Source: Babesia bovis T2Bo | Lineage: Eukaryota; Apicomplexa; Aconoidasida; Piroplasmida; Babesiidae | Direction of reading: 5' to 3' | Assembly: GCF_000165395.2 (NCBI RefSeq) | Contig: NC_010575.1 | Coordinates: 93,501-157,500, forward strand | Length of the DNA: 64,000 bases | Translations under genes and position numbers: made by a program | Notes under the pieces: model-generated | Seen by the model: the letters and a program-made list of their open reading frames with translations, nothing else | Databases searched by the model: none | What the model was told of the DNA's origin: nothing | Shown here: positions 21,600 through 32,045 of the stretch, one piece after another | How positions within the stretch are numbered: position 1 is the first letter of the stretch | Layout: every line of letters begins with the position of its first letter

Positions 21600-24500
21600 A
21601 TGTGGACTTTTTGGTCAACCAAGTGGTTTGTCCTGTCCCTGACCTTATTTGGTATGTGGATCAGATGGCAGCCGCTTCAGGGTTCTTTGCTATATCCTTG
21701 TTTCGTTGTAGCTACTGAGCACCATGGCGCTGCTTCTTTTGTAACGTCTCGCCAGCATTTCCGTCGTACGTCTTTGAAGGAGGGTGTTACTTCTGTTTCA
21801 CCGTTAGAGTACAATTACAATCGTGGGCGTCGTCATACTATTGGTGGTAACGTTGAATCAGAGGACATTAGTTTCCGTGACTTTGCTACTGCAGAGTTGG
21901 ACTTACCTATTCTTGAGGAAGTTTACCAGCCATCATTCAAGGATCTATTGATTCCCGACAATGAGGATATAGTCATTCACATAAGTGAGCTGCTTTTGCA
22001 GTTCAGTGCTTTGACAGACTCTCCGAAGCGTTATGTTGCTGTTAATGCACTTCGTCTTTTGGTTCAGAATCGTCCCGAGTGTCTTAAGACTTTGAAGGAT
22101 ATGAATGGCGTCAATGCTTTGGTTGACTTGCTTCAGCGTCGTTACCAGAGCGGTATATGGAACCGTATTAGTGGTTACATTCGTTCTAGGTCTTCTATGA
22201 TTACTTATCCTATTAAGCTGATGGAGGCTAACATATTGGTCATCTTGCTGGAGGCCGTTAAGCGTGATGCCGAGCTTCGTCAGGTGATATCTCAGAACAA
22301 GTCTTTGATGAGCCACTTATGTAACCTGTTTGTATTTGGTGATAAGCACACTGAGGCTCCCACTTCTCCTGTACAAGGTCCAGCTCCTCAGGAAACGGCT
22401 TCTCTCCAGGACGTAAAGGTTTCGGAGAGTACCAGTACGTCTTCTGGTAGCTGTGCATCTTACAATGGCAACTCGAATGCTAAGGTGGCTCCTCCCAGCC
22501 CTCCATCTCATACATCCTCCATTTCGCGTGAATCTGCTAATGCGGATGCTGTGAATGCTTGGACTACAAAGTCATTGATTCGTCAACTTATTGCTAATAT
22601 GGATGTTACCAATGATGAAGATACTAGGAATCAGCTTAACAAGATGCGCTCCACTCCTGGTGCTGACAAGAATGCGATTACTGAATTAAAGAACATTGTG
22701 ATTCGTGCTGCTGCTGACACCAGGGCGCGTGCTAATGCTGCAGCTTCCGGGTCTAGTGGTGCACCGTCTACTTCTCCCGATGCTAAGGATAACCAGTCAC
22801 CTGGTGCCGTTAGTCCATCAGCCACTGAAGGTAATCAAGAAGTGTCTAAGCCTGTGGTTACTACCGCGACTCCCTCTAAACCCGACGGTCCTTTCGCTGC
22901 TTTTGCTAAGCTTGTTGATCATAAGCACTATGGTATTAACCGCGGCGGCAAATCTGCAAAGGTTGAAAAGAAGGTTGACAATGGCCCCCGTCTTTTGTGG
23001 ATTCCATATTGTATATCGAAGACGGAGAATTTGCAAGATGCAATTCGCCGCAACCTGCGCATAAGCCTGGGTGATCACGTGGCCTCCAATATTGTAGTTG
23101 ATGGACTCAATGACTTGACTCTGGAAAGATCGGGTAAAATCCACCCTGATTTGGTTTACGGTATGTTATTGTTATGCCGTCCATCTCCTGCTTCCGGTAT
23201 AAACAGTTGTTTGCCAACCATTTCTTTTTCCAGTGACAGTCGCCGCAAAGTACCCATTGAACGTGACCATGGTGCATACATGGTCGTATCAAACTTGGAA
23301 TTGGTCGAGTCCAAGTACCTCAACGGTCTTATGTTGGTTAAGAAACTATTAAATCAGCTTAGCATTGCTACCCGTTTGGTTGAGATCGACGACATCTTAA
23401 AGGAGCTTTGGACCTTAATTGGTGCTAAGAACAAGGACATGTTGGATTTTCTGTACGAGCACTTTGACTTGAAGTACCTTGCCAAGCTCATTGTTATTGC
23501 TGACAAGTACGCTCAGATTGGTGACCTTGCAGCTAAAGATAAGGACAGCGACCCGTTGAAAAGTCTAAAGGAAACAATGACTACTATTTCGGATTTCTTT
23601 GAAAAAACCTTTGACAAGGCCACCAACATAAACTGGAAGGACCTTTTCCAGTCTCCTTTCGCTAAGAAAGATGAATATGAAACTGGAAGTCTGACCAACA
23701 TTAAGAATCACGAGACAACCGATGTGAAGCTAACAAACCATAAGTACAAATTAGCGCTAGAGGCCATAGAGAATGGCAATGTATCTAGGAGCATTCAAAC
23801 TACTATTTGTGGTATGTTGATAGACATGGTCTACTTCGACGGTGTGCGTACTTTGGCTGCCATCCGCAGGTGTGACGAGTTGGTTGCATCTCTGAAAGCC
23901 ATGCGCAACAAGTTGCCCAAGCCTATGAAGATAGCCGATGTTTTAGGTGGCGAGGACAAGCGATATGTCCCGGTGATTGATCGCCTCGGTGTAGTTTCTA
24001 AGACTAAGCTCATTCGCAACCCTGCTAGATACAAGGATGCGCGTTACATGGAAGAGTTGGCTCATCATCAAATTGACGACTACGGTACTGTATTAGTTTC
24101 CGTGGGTGACTGGACGAAGAAGGCATGGAGTCGTCAGCCTGTGGTTCCAAGTAATGTCATTGGTCCATTCTTCAACGGCAACAAGTTGTTGAATATGATT
24201 GGTGAGCACGAGCAGAACCGTTTCAAGAACCGTGGTCTTCGTGTTCTATCCATAGATGGCGGTGGTTCCAAGGGTGTGATTGTGCTTGAAATTCTTTTAG
24301 ACCTTGAAAAAAGACTAGGCCGTCCATTATACGAGGTATTCGACGTCATTGTCGGTAATTCGTGTGGTGGTATCATCGGTGCCTTCTTGGCACTTGAGAA
24401 GTCGCGTGTTACAGACGTACAACGTTACTTTGACGCCATGCTTGGCGATGTGTTTAAGAAGGAAGGTTATGGTTCCAAGGGGAAGCGTTTGTTCACTCAC

Positions 24501-25391
24501 CTCGCCTATTACAATGAGCAGACGTTATATGACGCGTTGACGGCGGCTTTTGGCAATTTGGAGTTGATTGACTATTCTGTTGACCCTGATGCTCCCAAGT
24601 TCTGTTGTCTTTCCGTCCAATTGGACATTTATCCATTCAAGCCTGTTTTGTGGCGCAGTTACAACTACCCACCCAACGCAGAGTCTAAGAAGAACAGTCC
24701 TAGGATAATTGACGGAACATTTGCGGTTAAGACTCCCGATGCTTTGCGTGCTACTTCTGCTGCTCCTACATATTTCCCTATGATGGAGATTAATGGAGCT
24801 TTGTATGCTGATGGCGCTTTGTATGCCAACAACCCTAGTGCAATTGCTGTTATTGAATCGAAGTTGTTGTATCCTGACGTGCCCATTGACTTGTTGGTGA
24901 GCATTAGTAACGGTGACTGGAACGACATGTTTTCCCTAGATGCAGCTACGGCAGCTGCTGCTGGCATTGATATCGCACCTTCCGACACCGAATCAAAGGA
25001 TAACAATACTACCGAGCGTGTACCTCCATTAGACAAGATTTACAACGACATTGTTTTACGTTCTGGTATGACTTGTCCTCGGGCCACTCAGAAAACTGTG
25101 GGTCTCGATAAGCTGTTAAAGCACATTATCTTCTCGGCTACTAATACTGAGATGGTGCACTTGTCTCTTCATGCTGTGATGGGTGATCACTACGTCCGTA
25201 TAAACCCGTCCATGCCACTGGTTGAGCTGGACGTCGTGGTTCCTGAAGTGTTGCAGGACCTCAAGGACCGCACTAAGGAGTTCTTGAAACAAGAGGACAC
25301 CATCGAAGTGATGGACCGTATTGCCAAGGTATTGTCATCTAAAACAAGTCCCGAGCAGGCCAAAGGGCCCGCGGAGGACAACGATAAGTAA
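21600..25391 (+). CDS. Patatin-like phospholipase (calcium-independent PLA2 type)
   Basis: Single-exon frame of 1263 residues. The catalytic patatin domain is at residues about 875-1200. It has the oxyanion motif DGGGSKG near 884, the nucleophile elbow GNSCG with Ser about 921, and the catalytic aspartate motif DGA near 1072. This is the Ser-Asp dyad of patatins and iPLA2-gamma, which hydrolyse glycerophospholipids. The N terminus has a hydrophobic stretch (WFVLSLTLFGMWI) followed by a basic segment (TSRQHFRRTSLK), suggesting a secretory or apicoplast route (inference). Residues 110-240 look helical and repeat-like (armadillo-style). A Ser/Ala/Pro-rich linker lies at about 255-430. It ends 39 nt from the stop of the convergent PHD gene. 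Confidence 0.87.
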   Translation: MWTFWSTKWFVLSLTLFGMWIRWQPLQGSLLYPCFVVATEHHGAASFVTSRQHFRRTSLKEGVTSVSPLEYNYNRGRRHTIGGNVESEDISFRDFATAELDLPILEEVYQPSFKDLLIPDNEDIVIHISELLLQFSALTDSPKRYVAVNALRLLVQNRPECLKTLKDMNGVNALVDLLQRRYQSGIWNRISGYIRSRSSMITYPIKLMEANILVILLEAVKRDAELRQVISQNKSLMSHLCNLFVFGDKHTEAPTSPVQGPAPQETASLQDVKVSESTSTSSGSCASYNGNSNAKVAPPSPPSHTSSISRESANADAVNAWTTKSLIRQLIANMDVTNDEDTRNQLNKMRSTPGADKNAITELKNIVIRAAADTRARANAAASGSSGAPSTSPDAKDNQSPGAVSPSATEGNQEVSKPVVTTATPSKPDGPFAAFAKLVDHKHYGINRGGKSAKVEKKVDNGPRLLWIPYCISKTENLQDAIRRNLRISLGDHVASNIVVDGLNDLTLERSGKIHPDLVYGMLLLCRPSPASGINSCLPTISFSSDSRRKVPIERDHGAYMVVSNLELVESKYLNGLMLVKKLLNQLSIATRLVEIDDILKELWTLIGAKNKDMLDFLYEHFDLKYLAKLIVIADKYAQIGDLAAKDKDSDPLKSLKETMTTISDFFEKTFDKATNINWKDLFQSPFAKKDEYETGSLTNIKNHETTDVKLTNHKYKLALEAIENGNVSRSIQTTICGMLIDMVYFDGVRTLAAIRRCDELVASLKAMRNKLPKPMKIADVLGGEDKRYVPVIDRLGVVSKTKLIRNPARYKDARYMEELAHHQIDDYGTVLVSVGDWTKKAWSRQPVVPSNVIGPFFNGNKLLNMIGEHEQNRFKNRGLRVLSIDGGGSKGVIVLEILLDLEKRLGRPLYEVFDVIVGNSCGGIIGAFLALEKSRVTDVQRYFDAMLGDVFKKEGYGSKGKRLFTHLAYYNEQTLYDALTAAFGNLELIDYSVDPDAPKFCCLSVQLDIYPFKPVLWRSYNYPPNAESKKNSPRIIDGTFAVKTPDALRATSAAPTYFPMMEINGALYADGALYANNPSAIAVIESKLLYPDVPIDLLVSISNGDWNDMFSLDAATAAAAGIDIAPSDTESKDNNTTERVPPLDKIYNDIVLRSGMTCPRATQKTVGLDKLLKHIIFSATNTEMVHLSLHAVMGDHYVRINPSMPLVELDVVVPEVLQDLKDRTKEFLKQEDTIEVMDRIAKVLSSKTSPEQAKGPAEDNDK

Positions 25392-25430
25392 AACCCAAAC
25401 TTTAGAGAACTGTTGTTAATGAATTGACAG

Positions 25431-28400
25431 CTATTTGGTATTAAGTGCGCGTTGGCGTGAGCACGCCAAGCAGAACCAGTTGGGTGAATTGGCGTCCACG
25501 TGCCCGTCAGCCCACAGACCAGCGCATACGAGGTGGAACCAGCGTTCGCAACCGTCACAACCAATCCAGTGCAAATCGTCACCGGGTAAGCCCGGGCTGC
25601 GCTCGAAGTATATAGAGAAGCAGACGGGGCAAAAGAACTCACCAGAGTCCAGTTGACCGGAATGACAGTACGTGAGTATATCTTCCATGGGCATTTTCTG
25701 CCTATTGTCGAAATTCGAGCCGTCAAGTGACTTCGGTTTGCGTCCGCGCTTACTACCGTGTATGGGCTTCAGCTGGCCAGCCTTTATTAAATATATGATA
25801 GTGCGTATTTCCTTCTTGTCCCTGCGGCCAGTGACTAGATTCACACCGTTGTAAGCAGTCCAATTCAAAGCCTGTATCAATCGGTCACGTGCAGTAGTCT
25901 CGGGCAGCATGGCATATTCAGTCATGGGCTGCCCGAAGGTTACCTTAGAAAGCACTAGACCTAGGCTCATGTAGTTAACATTGCCGAGCAAACTCATGGT
26001 ATTGCCGAGGTTGTTCAAGTGGAACGAGGTAGCATTAGGCGGTATCTTGGGCCGCTTGACACTCGCTAATCCAGCTACTGGAGGCCTAGCTAAAGCGGGC
26101 CTTGTTAAACTTTCATTGCGCATCTTGTTTGGCACGCAATGCTTAGATAGATAGACACCTCCATAGAACGTTGCCAAATGACTACGCGTAGCAACTAGCA
26201 GGTCGTATAGATGTGGTGACGCCACCATAAACTTGCGCTCGAGTTGACTCATGCGCATCATACCTAGGAACGTATGACGCAAGCAGTATGCACGTCGTGA
26301 AGTAGCATTGAGCCCGTCAGGCTTCCTACCCATGTCAGCCTTGCAACCCAACCATGCGCCACAGGATGCATGGAATTTAACGCTACAGTAGTTATGCGAA
26401 CATGACATCATAGCTCCACACGCCATGCCACAGTAGTGGCATGGATGGTCCATCGAGGTCTTTGGGAACTTCCGCAAAGAGGGGGTCACCACCTTGGAAT
26501 ACGTTAACCAGTCTAGGCAAATCAGGTGTACATAGGCGTATCCGCCGTACTCCGAGGTCCAATTCAAATAATACGATAAACTCTCCCTGCTAATGGGTAC
26601 CATGATCCCATCAAAGCGCGAGCACAATGCACAGCACAGTAGTGGCAAATTAGTATCAAGCTCCAAATCTTCGCACCGAATGCATAGAAATGTGGACTTG
26701 GCATTTCCAGACGTTGGTTCTGGTGATCCAGCTGGTGCCTTGGGGACTCGAGAGCTTGATCCATTCGGGCCAGGGCTGTCCTTGCACCTGGAAGGTGACA
26801 CCAGGGCAACCCCGAAAGGCCCGTTCTTTACCGATGGGCTCTTGAGCATTGGTGCCGTCTTGACTGTGTTGGGACCACTACCAATCGCGTTCCTGTTGAA
26901 AACCGGTGTCAGTGTTTTAGACCCGGGGCCGTTATAGACCGGTGCGCACATACTAGGCACGGACCCGCACATGGGCATCATCACCTGCTTGATAGGAGTT
27001 GTGTGTGTCTCCGGGGCGTTAGGGTTCCGCATAGGCAACGGGCTGCCAACATGAGGAAGTGGCATCATCCGCCTCACCGGGCTCGAGGTGTCCGGGCACA
27101 TTCTGTTCATATTCGGCGCCACCATGGGCCCAAGTGGTGGTCCACCGCCCATTGGTGTGATGACGCCCATACCAGGTGGTTCCACCAACTGGTTCCTGGC
27201 CAACAGTGGCATTGACACCACGGGGGAACGGCCAGGGGCCGTATTATCAGGCTCCACTATGGGTTGCAGACTCCTTGATTTGGGTGGGCTTATACCGGGG
27301 TATAAGGGCTGCGACAGTAATGTAGCAGCGGACATGTACAAATCCGCCGTTCCGTGTTCCGTTGGTATGGCACTAGCCACTGCATTCGCTTTCGCACGCA
27401 CACGAGCTGACTTCAACTGCGATAAACAGTCATCGCATGCCCTGGCATTGCATCCACGGCATGTCTTGTAATGCTGCGCGTAGTTCACACGCTTGCGAGA
27501 GGTGCCAACATCCTCGTCAGCATCCGTTTCAATCACTTTGAATTCCATGCAACCGGAACATATAACGTAGCCACGGACCAACTCGATTCCTGGGGATGAG
27601 ATATCAGACTGTTGCTTAGGTCCCAGTATCTTCGTGATGGCCATGGGCAGCACCCCTGGCTCCAAACGCATAAATACTGTATTGTTCAGTGTTTTTAGCA
27701 CGTCCAATACCTTATTCCGGCATTCCTGGCGAAGATCTAAGGTATCGTGTGCACCTCGAGATGTATTGGCGTAATTGGGTGACATTTGCGTTAAAGAGGC
27801 AAAAAGGTCATTGGCAGAGGTGGTACCAATTTCACAATTCCGTCTAGCGTCATCGATCCACTGTATAGTCTTCATGTGCTCAATCATGTCATCGAATATC
27901 CCATAAATCTCGGCATCGTTCCTATTCTTGAAGTACAGAATGTTAAGTAGCCTGGTGAGCCCGATTAGTGCCGAACGGTATCCTTTCACAACAGTCTCTG
28001 TTATGAGCCTCTGGCCACCGATAAAGTCCTCTGATATGTACGATAGCATTTTTTCGTCAACCAAACGTGACGCCGCGCAAAGATCGGTTAAAATGATGGG
28101 AGGTATGCCCTCAATGATCACTGGGTTCTCACTGGGCTTGCGCTCGCATAAGGCCTCGCAAGCGCGTCTTGCGGCATTGTAATCTGGGAACAGATAACTA
28201 CCGACGTGGTGCGCGGTGGGACACTTGTCGTCATAGACCAGCTTGTAATGCGTCGCCTCGTCGTCGTCACTGTTACCCATCCCACACCAAACGCAATTTG
28301 CTTTATCCAGTTGTGTGATCCTGCATGTTGTAACAGCTTTCCTTGGAGTTCCCTTGGGTACAGCCGGCGTGTCCGCTGACTTTGCTTTCACAGGCTCTTT

Positions 28401-31400
28401 CACCTCCGTAGGCTTCGTGTTGCACTGCCGTCGAGGCCTTAGGACACGAGGAGGGGTTGTAAGCTCTAACCTGTAGTTGCGCCTCTTCCGTATACCCCTT
28501 ACGGGAGTACCTGAATCGTCATGATTTGGCGTCGCCTCATCTGTGGTCACCTCCACGGACCCATCCGCACTTGAAGGGATACTTTCAAGATCCCTCGTGG
28601 GAGTACAGACTTCACCTGGTAGTGTACCATCTGGATCTTGCTTATCCAAGGACTTGGGAGACATAGCTTCTTGGGGAGAATCGTGATTTTCCAGGACATT
28701 GCCAGGATTCTTGCAAACTGACTCAAATTTACCCGTATTATCGCGTGGTTGTGAACGACCTTCAGGCTTCTTGGGTGCTTTTGACCTAAGGTCTTCCTGT
28801 GACTCAGTAATCTTGTCAGCCGTGCGCGAGTTTAACGAGTCGCCATACATGGGCAGTGCAAACAGCGAGCGTTGCTTAAGACCCATCACATGCTCAATTG
28901 CCGATGCGATGACCCTGTAGTTGGGGTCTAGCAGGTGGGTAACAAACACATCGTCCTTGGGGTTAACGTAGTCCAGGCTGGTTTCATGGCCACTGAGTTT
29001 CTTGAAATTCTTGTACTGTATCTTGGTCTGGAGCTTGCGCAAAAGTACGGTGGGCGCAAGCCCGGATGCATGCTGAGGGCATAGTATATCCGGTCTGCCA
29101 CCCTGATCCCATGTAAACAAGCAGTTAGAGGATGACGCCGCACAGGTAACGTGGAACGCCTTGCAGCAGCTGCCGTGGGAGCACTGCACAATGGCAGTGC
29201 TCAAATGGTGGCACACAAGGCAACGGAGGGCCTTGACCTTGGGTACGAAGGACTCAAAGTCCACATGCTGCGGTGTAATAGTGCAGTCCATGGAAATGGC
29301 ACAGCGCACGTGCGCCCAAGTACCCGGCTTGGAAGTACGCTTCATGGGACCGCCACCAGGGTAGTACGCATCGAAACCGCAGAGAATGCATACAGGCAAC
29401 TTCACGTTAACGAAGAAGTTGCGTGCCATGCGGACTGAGATCACTAACTTCTTCAAGCCGTTCTTGCAGTTAAAGCTGTACATGTCCTCGGGATTTATGT
29501 CTTCATCGGCGTGACGCACCTCCGGGTTACTGGTGATGGAGCTAGAACTGGCCAGCTGGGCTAAACGCTCACTTTTGAATTCGGCAGGCTTACGACCCCG
29601 TTTCTGTGGTACAGCCTTCTGACGCTGGAATGCACGATCCTGGTTAATCGCGTGGTGAGTATTTTCCTCTTCCTTGGGCATGTACATGAATAGCTTCAGC
29701 ATACCATCCAAGTTGCCATCAGTCATGTACCTCACCAGGTTTTCATCAAAAATATCACGGGCAATCTCCAGTTGGGCCTGGGTCATACCCTTGAACGACC
29801 AAAATTGAGTTATTGTGCGACCCAGGAGATCCATCTCAAAGCCGCTAAGATCATAGTCAAATGGCGATTGTATATCCTCACCGGGGAGGGTTATTGCCAC
29901 GGTAGTGGGTATGTTACCATAGTCCATCAGTGCACCGAACGTTAACTTGCGACTGCGCAGGCATTCAATCTTAGGCTGCTTCTTAGGGTCGTTTGGCACA
30001 GATTCATTGCGCTTGTCGTCGGCAGGGTCGTTAGGTACCTTTTCAGTGGGCGGATTGCTTGGTAAGAGATGAACCGACAATGGTGTCCTGCGATACAACG
30101 TGCATAGGTCAATGCGCTCTATAGGGCTGTCGTACCTAAATCCGACTATATACGGCAAACGAGCTTCCTCCAGAGGCTGGGACACGTCAGCGATAGGACT
30201 GCCACTCAACATATCAAGCATTTGTTTGTTACGTGGCCCGGCAGCTATGCGAATGGCCTTAAGAGCCATGTTCTCGTCTAGGAAGGCCAACTGGTCCAAC
30301 AGGAATAAACATGACGGGCATATCCACTCATCCTCATCGATATTAGGTTCATCATCCTCTTTGGTATGCAACAGCTTGTGCCGCCGCACATTCTGGCGTA
30401 TAGTCTCGGACATGGTGCCAGGAGTGAACCCTAGGCAGCAGTAGTGCATGGGTATGTAACAACAATCACAAAATAAAATTGGATCGTCATCCCAATCCTC
30501 GTCACTGCCACAAACACTGCACAATGCATGGTCAGTCCACTGTACGGGCAAGGTAGAACTCTTGGAACACGTTATACGGATGCGCAACACGTCTATGCTC
30601 TGGCGCTGGGTACTATAGTTGTAGCGATTATCCATCATCTTGTTGTTGTACTGCTCAATGTAACTGCTGACCATCTGGGACTCGATATCAGACCAATAAT
30701 CGAAATTAGGCTTCTTCTCGGCCTCCACTCGCTCGATAATAGAGCTAAAGGCGACGTCAATCTCCTCAAGCGTTGTCACATACTCCCGAATTACTGCCGT
30801 AATATCGTCGTCAGTGGAGCGCTTTAGTGGTACCAGGGAATCAGCAATGGCATTGTAGGGATTGAGGTAAGACTGCATGCCCATATCACTGCGTGCCTTG
30901 TATATGTCCAGCTTGTTGAATACCAACTCGAAGCGATTATAGATGGACCCATGGTTGCTGAAACACACCCCGGGTATGTTGTTGCCCTGGTCACCAGTCA
31001 TACACAACGGGCACGACACCTTTGGCATGCCCAAACAACGCTTACATATTTGCCCTGCCTTAGCCTCCACAAAGGTGAACAGCTTCGGGCTGTAGTCAAT
31101 AGTGCATTGAGGCAGCACTTCCGTGAACCCGAGACTGCACAACATGGGAGCACGACTGGCACGAGTGCTCAGGTCAAAGTCATTGTGGCTCTCCCACACA
31201 GGGTCAACCACAGGACCTCTTATATCCTCCAACAATGGACTGGACTTCTCATAAAATGGCGATATGTCACGGCCAGTCTTGAAAATTGGCTGGAATACAC
31301 GCGACCATACAGGGGATGGTCCATGAAGAATCTCGGGAATGTGGTCAGGGTTTAAAATATCTGTAAGCATACCAGTCTTGTATCCAGGCTTCCTTGGTGC

Positions 31401-32045
31401 GTCTGGGTCAGTCTCACGACCAGGTTCCTCGGGACAGTAGATCAGAAGCCTTATACCATCAGGTGCCTGTGATGGCAAAATCATGGGCAGACGTAACTTG
31501 CTATCGTGCTTGGCACTGACCACTGGGTTGTAATACAGATCGTCGTCAACAGTACCCGGAGTCTGAGTACGAGACAAGTAAAATGAACGGTCTTCAGCGT
31601 ATGATGGATGATCCCCAGTAACAATACCCGTAGCAAATGGTAGTCTAGATGGTATAGCATTGGTACCATGAGGAGTCATTATCATGCTCTTGTTCTTCAC
31701 ACCGATAGAAACCGAAATAATGCCATTCTCCTCTGGACAAGACCCATCCTGGGTAGCACCAGGACCTGGATTCTTAACATTGTTGGAAGCACCCGATTTG
31801 CCACTGGAGTGCGTCTTCGAACTCTTTTTACTACGAGCAGCACCGGAATGTCCAGAAGATGCGCCGTCAATAGTGTTTAGAAGCTTACGAGACTCCCGCG
31901 CGATATAGCGGCAGTGCCAGGCGTGGTTACGCAAACACAGGAGTAAAGTAGGGTTGGGGCTACTGAAGTACTGACGTTCAGTATCTATCCAAAAACGGTC
32001 CTCCTCCTGAGAAGTATCCCGACTGATTGCCGAATCTTGATCCAT
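25431..32045 (-). CDS. 2204-residue multi-PHD/extended-PHD chromatin protein
   Basis: Single uninterrupted minus-strand frame. There is a Cys4-His-Cys3-type PHD finger at about 508-573 (CSVCGSDEDWDDDPILFCD ... WICPSC). An extended PHD lies at about 885-987, running from CILCGFDAYYPGG through FHVTCA to ILCPQH. A cysteine motif (CVWCGMGNSDDDEATHYKL) sits near 1251 and clustered CxxC pairs near 1500. A second extended PHD is at about 1788-1905 (YVHLICLDWLTY, then CHYCGMACGAMMSC and VKFHASCGAWLGC). A C-terminal PHD lies at about 2133-2198 (HWIGCDGCERWFHLVCAGLW). AT-hook-like RGRKP motifs occur near 815 and near 2110. Such fingers read histone tail states, so a nuclear chromatin regulator is likely; the complex is unknown. 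A Pro/Met-rich linker occupies about 1560-1780. Its G+C content is visibly above that of its neighbours. Confidence 0.87.
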   Translation of the reverse strand: MDQDSAISRDTSQEEDRFWIDTERQYFSSPNPTLLLCLRNHAWHCRYIARESRKLLNTIDGASSGHSGAARSKKSSKTHSSGKSGASNNVKNPGPGATQDGSCPEENGIISVSIGVKNKSMIMTPHGTNAIPSRLPFATGIVTGDHPSYAEDRSFYLSRTQTPGTVDDDLYYNPVVSAKHDSKLRLPMILPSQAPDGIRLLIYCPEEPGRETDPDAPRKPGYKTGMLTDILNPDHIPEILHGPSPVWSRVFQPIFKTGRDISPFYEKSSPLLEDIRGPVVDPVWESHNDFDLSTRASRAPMLCSLGFTEVLPQCTIDYSPKLFTFVEAKAGQICKRCLGMPKVSCPLCMTGDQGNNIPGVCFSNHGSIYNRFELVFNKLDIYKARSDMGMQSYLNPYNAIADSLVPLKRSTDDDITAVIREYVTTLEEIDVAFSSIIERVEAEKKPNFDYWSDIESQMVSSYIEQYNNKMMDNRYNYSTQRQSIDVLRIRITCSKSSTLPVQWTDHALCSVCGSDEDWDDDPILFCDCCYIPMHYCCLGFTPGTMSETIRQNVRRHKLLHTKEDDEPNIDEDEWICPSCLFLLDQLAFLDENMALKAIRIAAGPRNKQMLDMLSGSPIADVSQPLEEARLPYIVGFRYDSPIERIDLCTLYRRTPLSVHLLPSNPPTEKVPNDPADDKRNESVPNDPKKQPKIECLRSRKLTFGALMDYGNIPTTVAITLPGEDIQSPFDYDLSGFEMDLLGRTITQFWSFKGMTQAQLEIARDIFDENLVRYMTDGNLDGMLKLFMYMPKEEENTHHAINQDRAFQRQKAVPQKRGRKPAEFKSERLAQLASSSSITSNPEVRHADEDINPEDMYSFNCKNGLKKLVISVRMARNFFVNVKLPVCILCGFDAYYPGGGPMKRTSKPGTWAHVRCAISMDCTITPQHVDFESFVPKVKALRCLVCHHLSTAIVQCSHGSCCKAFHVTCAASSSNCLFTWDQGGRPDILCPQHASGLAPTVLLRKLQTKIQYKNFKKLSGHETSLDYVNPKDDVFVTHLLDPNYRVIASAIEHVMGLKQRSLFALPMYGDSLNSRTADKITESQEDLRSKAPKKPEGRSQPRDNTGKFESVCKNPGNVLENHDSPQEAMSPKSLDKQDPDGTLPGEVCTPTRDLESIPSSADGSVEVTTDEATPNHDDSGTPVRGIRKRRNYRLELTTPPRVLRPRRQCNTKPTEVKEPVKAKSADTPAVPKGTPRKAVTTCRITQLDKANCVWCGMGNSDDDEATHYKLVYDDKCPTAHHVGSYLFPDYNAARRACEALCERKPSENPVIIEGIPPIILTDLCAASRLVDEKMLSYISEDFIGGQRLITETVVKGYRSALIGLTRLLNILYFKNRNDAEIYGIFDDMIEHMKTIQWIDDARRNCEIGTTSANDLFASLTQMSPNYANTSRGAHDTLDLRQECRNKVLDVLKTLNNTVFMRLEPGVLPMAITKILGPKQQSDISSPGIELVRGYVICSGCMEFKVIETDADEDVGTSRKRVNYAQHYKTCRGCNARACDDCLSQLKSARVRAKANAVASAIPTEHGTADLYMSAATLLSQPLYPGISPPKSRSLQPIVEPDNTAPGRSPVVSMPLLARNQLVEPPGMGVITPMGGGPPLGPMVAPNMNRMCPDTSSPVRRMMPLPHVGSPLPMRNPNAPETHTTPIKQVMMPMCGSVPSMCAPVYNGPGSKTLTPVFNRNAIGSGPNTVKTAPMLKSPSVKNGPFGVALVSPSRCKDSPGPNGSSSRVPKAPAGSPEPTSGNAKSTFLCIRCEDLELDTNLPLLCCALCSRFDGIMVPISRESLSYYLNWTSEYGGYAYVHLICLDWLTYSKVVTPSLRKFPKTSMDHPCHYCGMACGAMMSCSHNYCSVKFHASCGAWLGCKADMGRKPDGLNATSRRAYCLRHTFLGMMRMSQLERKFMVASPHLYDLLVATRSHLATFYGGVYLSKHCVPNKMRNESLTRPALARPPVAGLASVKRPKIPPNATSFHLNNLGNTMSLLGNVNYMSLGLVLSKVTFGQPMTEYAMLPETTARDRLIQALNWTAYNGVNLVTGRRDKKEIRTIIYLIKAGQLKPIHGSKRGRKPKSLDGSNFDNRQKMPMEDILTYCHSGQLDSGEFFCPVCFSIYFERSPGLPGDDLHWIGCDGCERWFHLVCAGLWADGHVDANSPNWFCLACSRQRALNTK

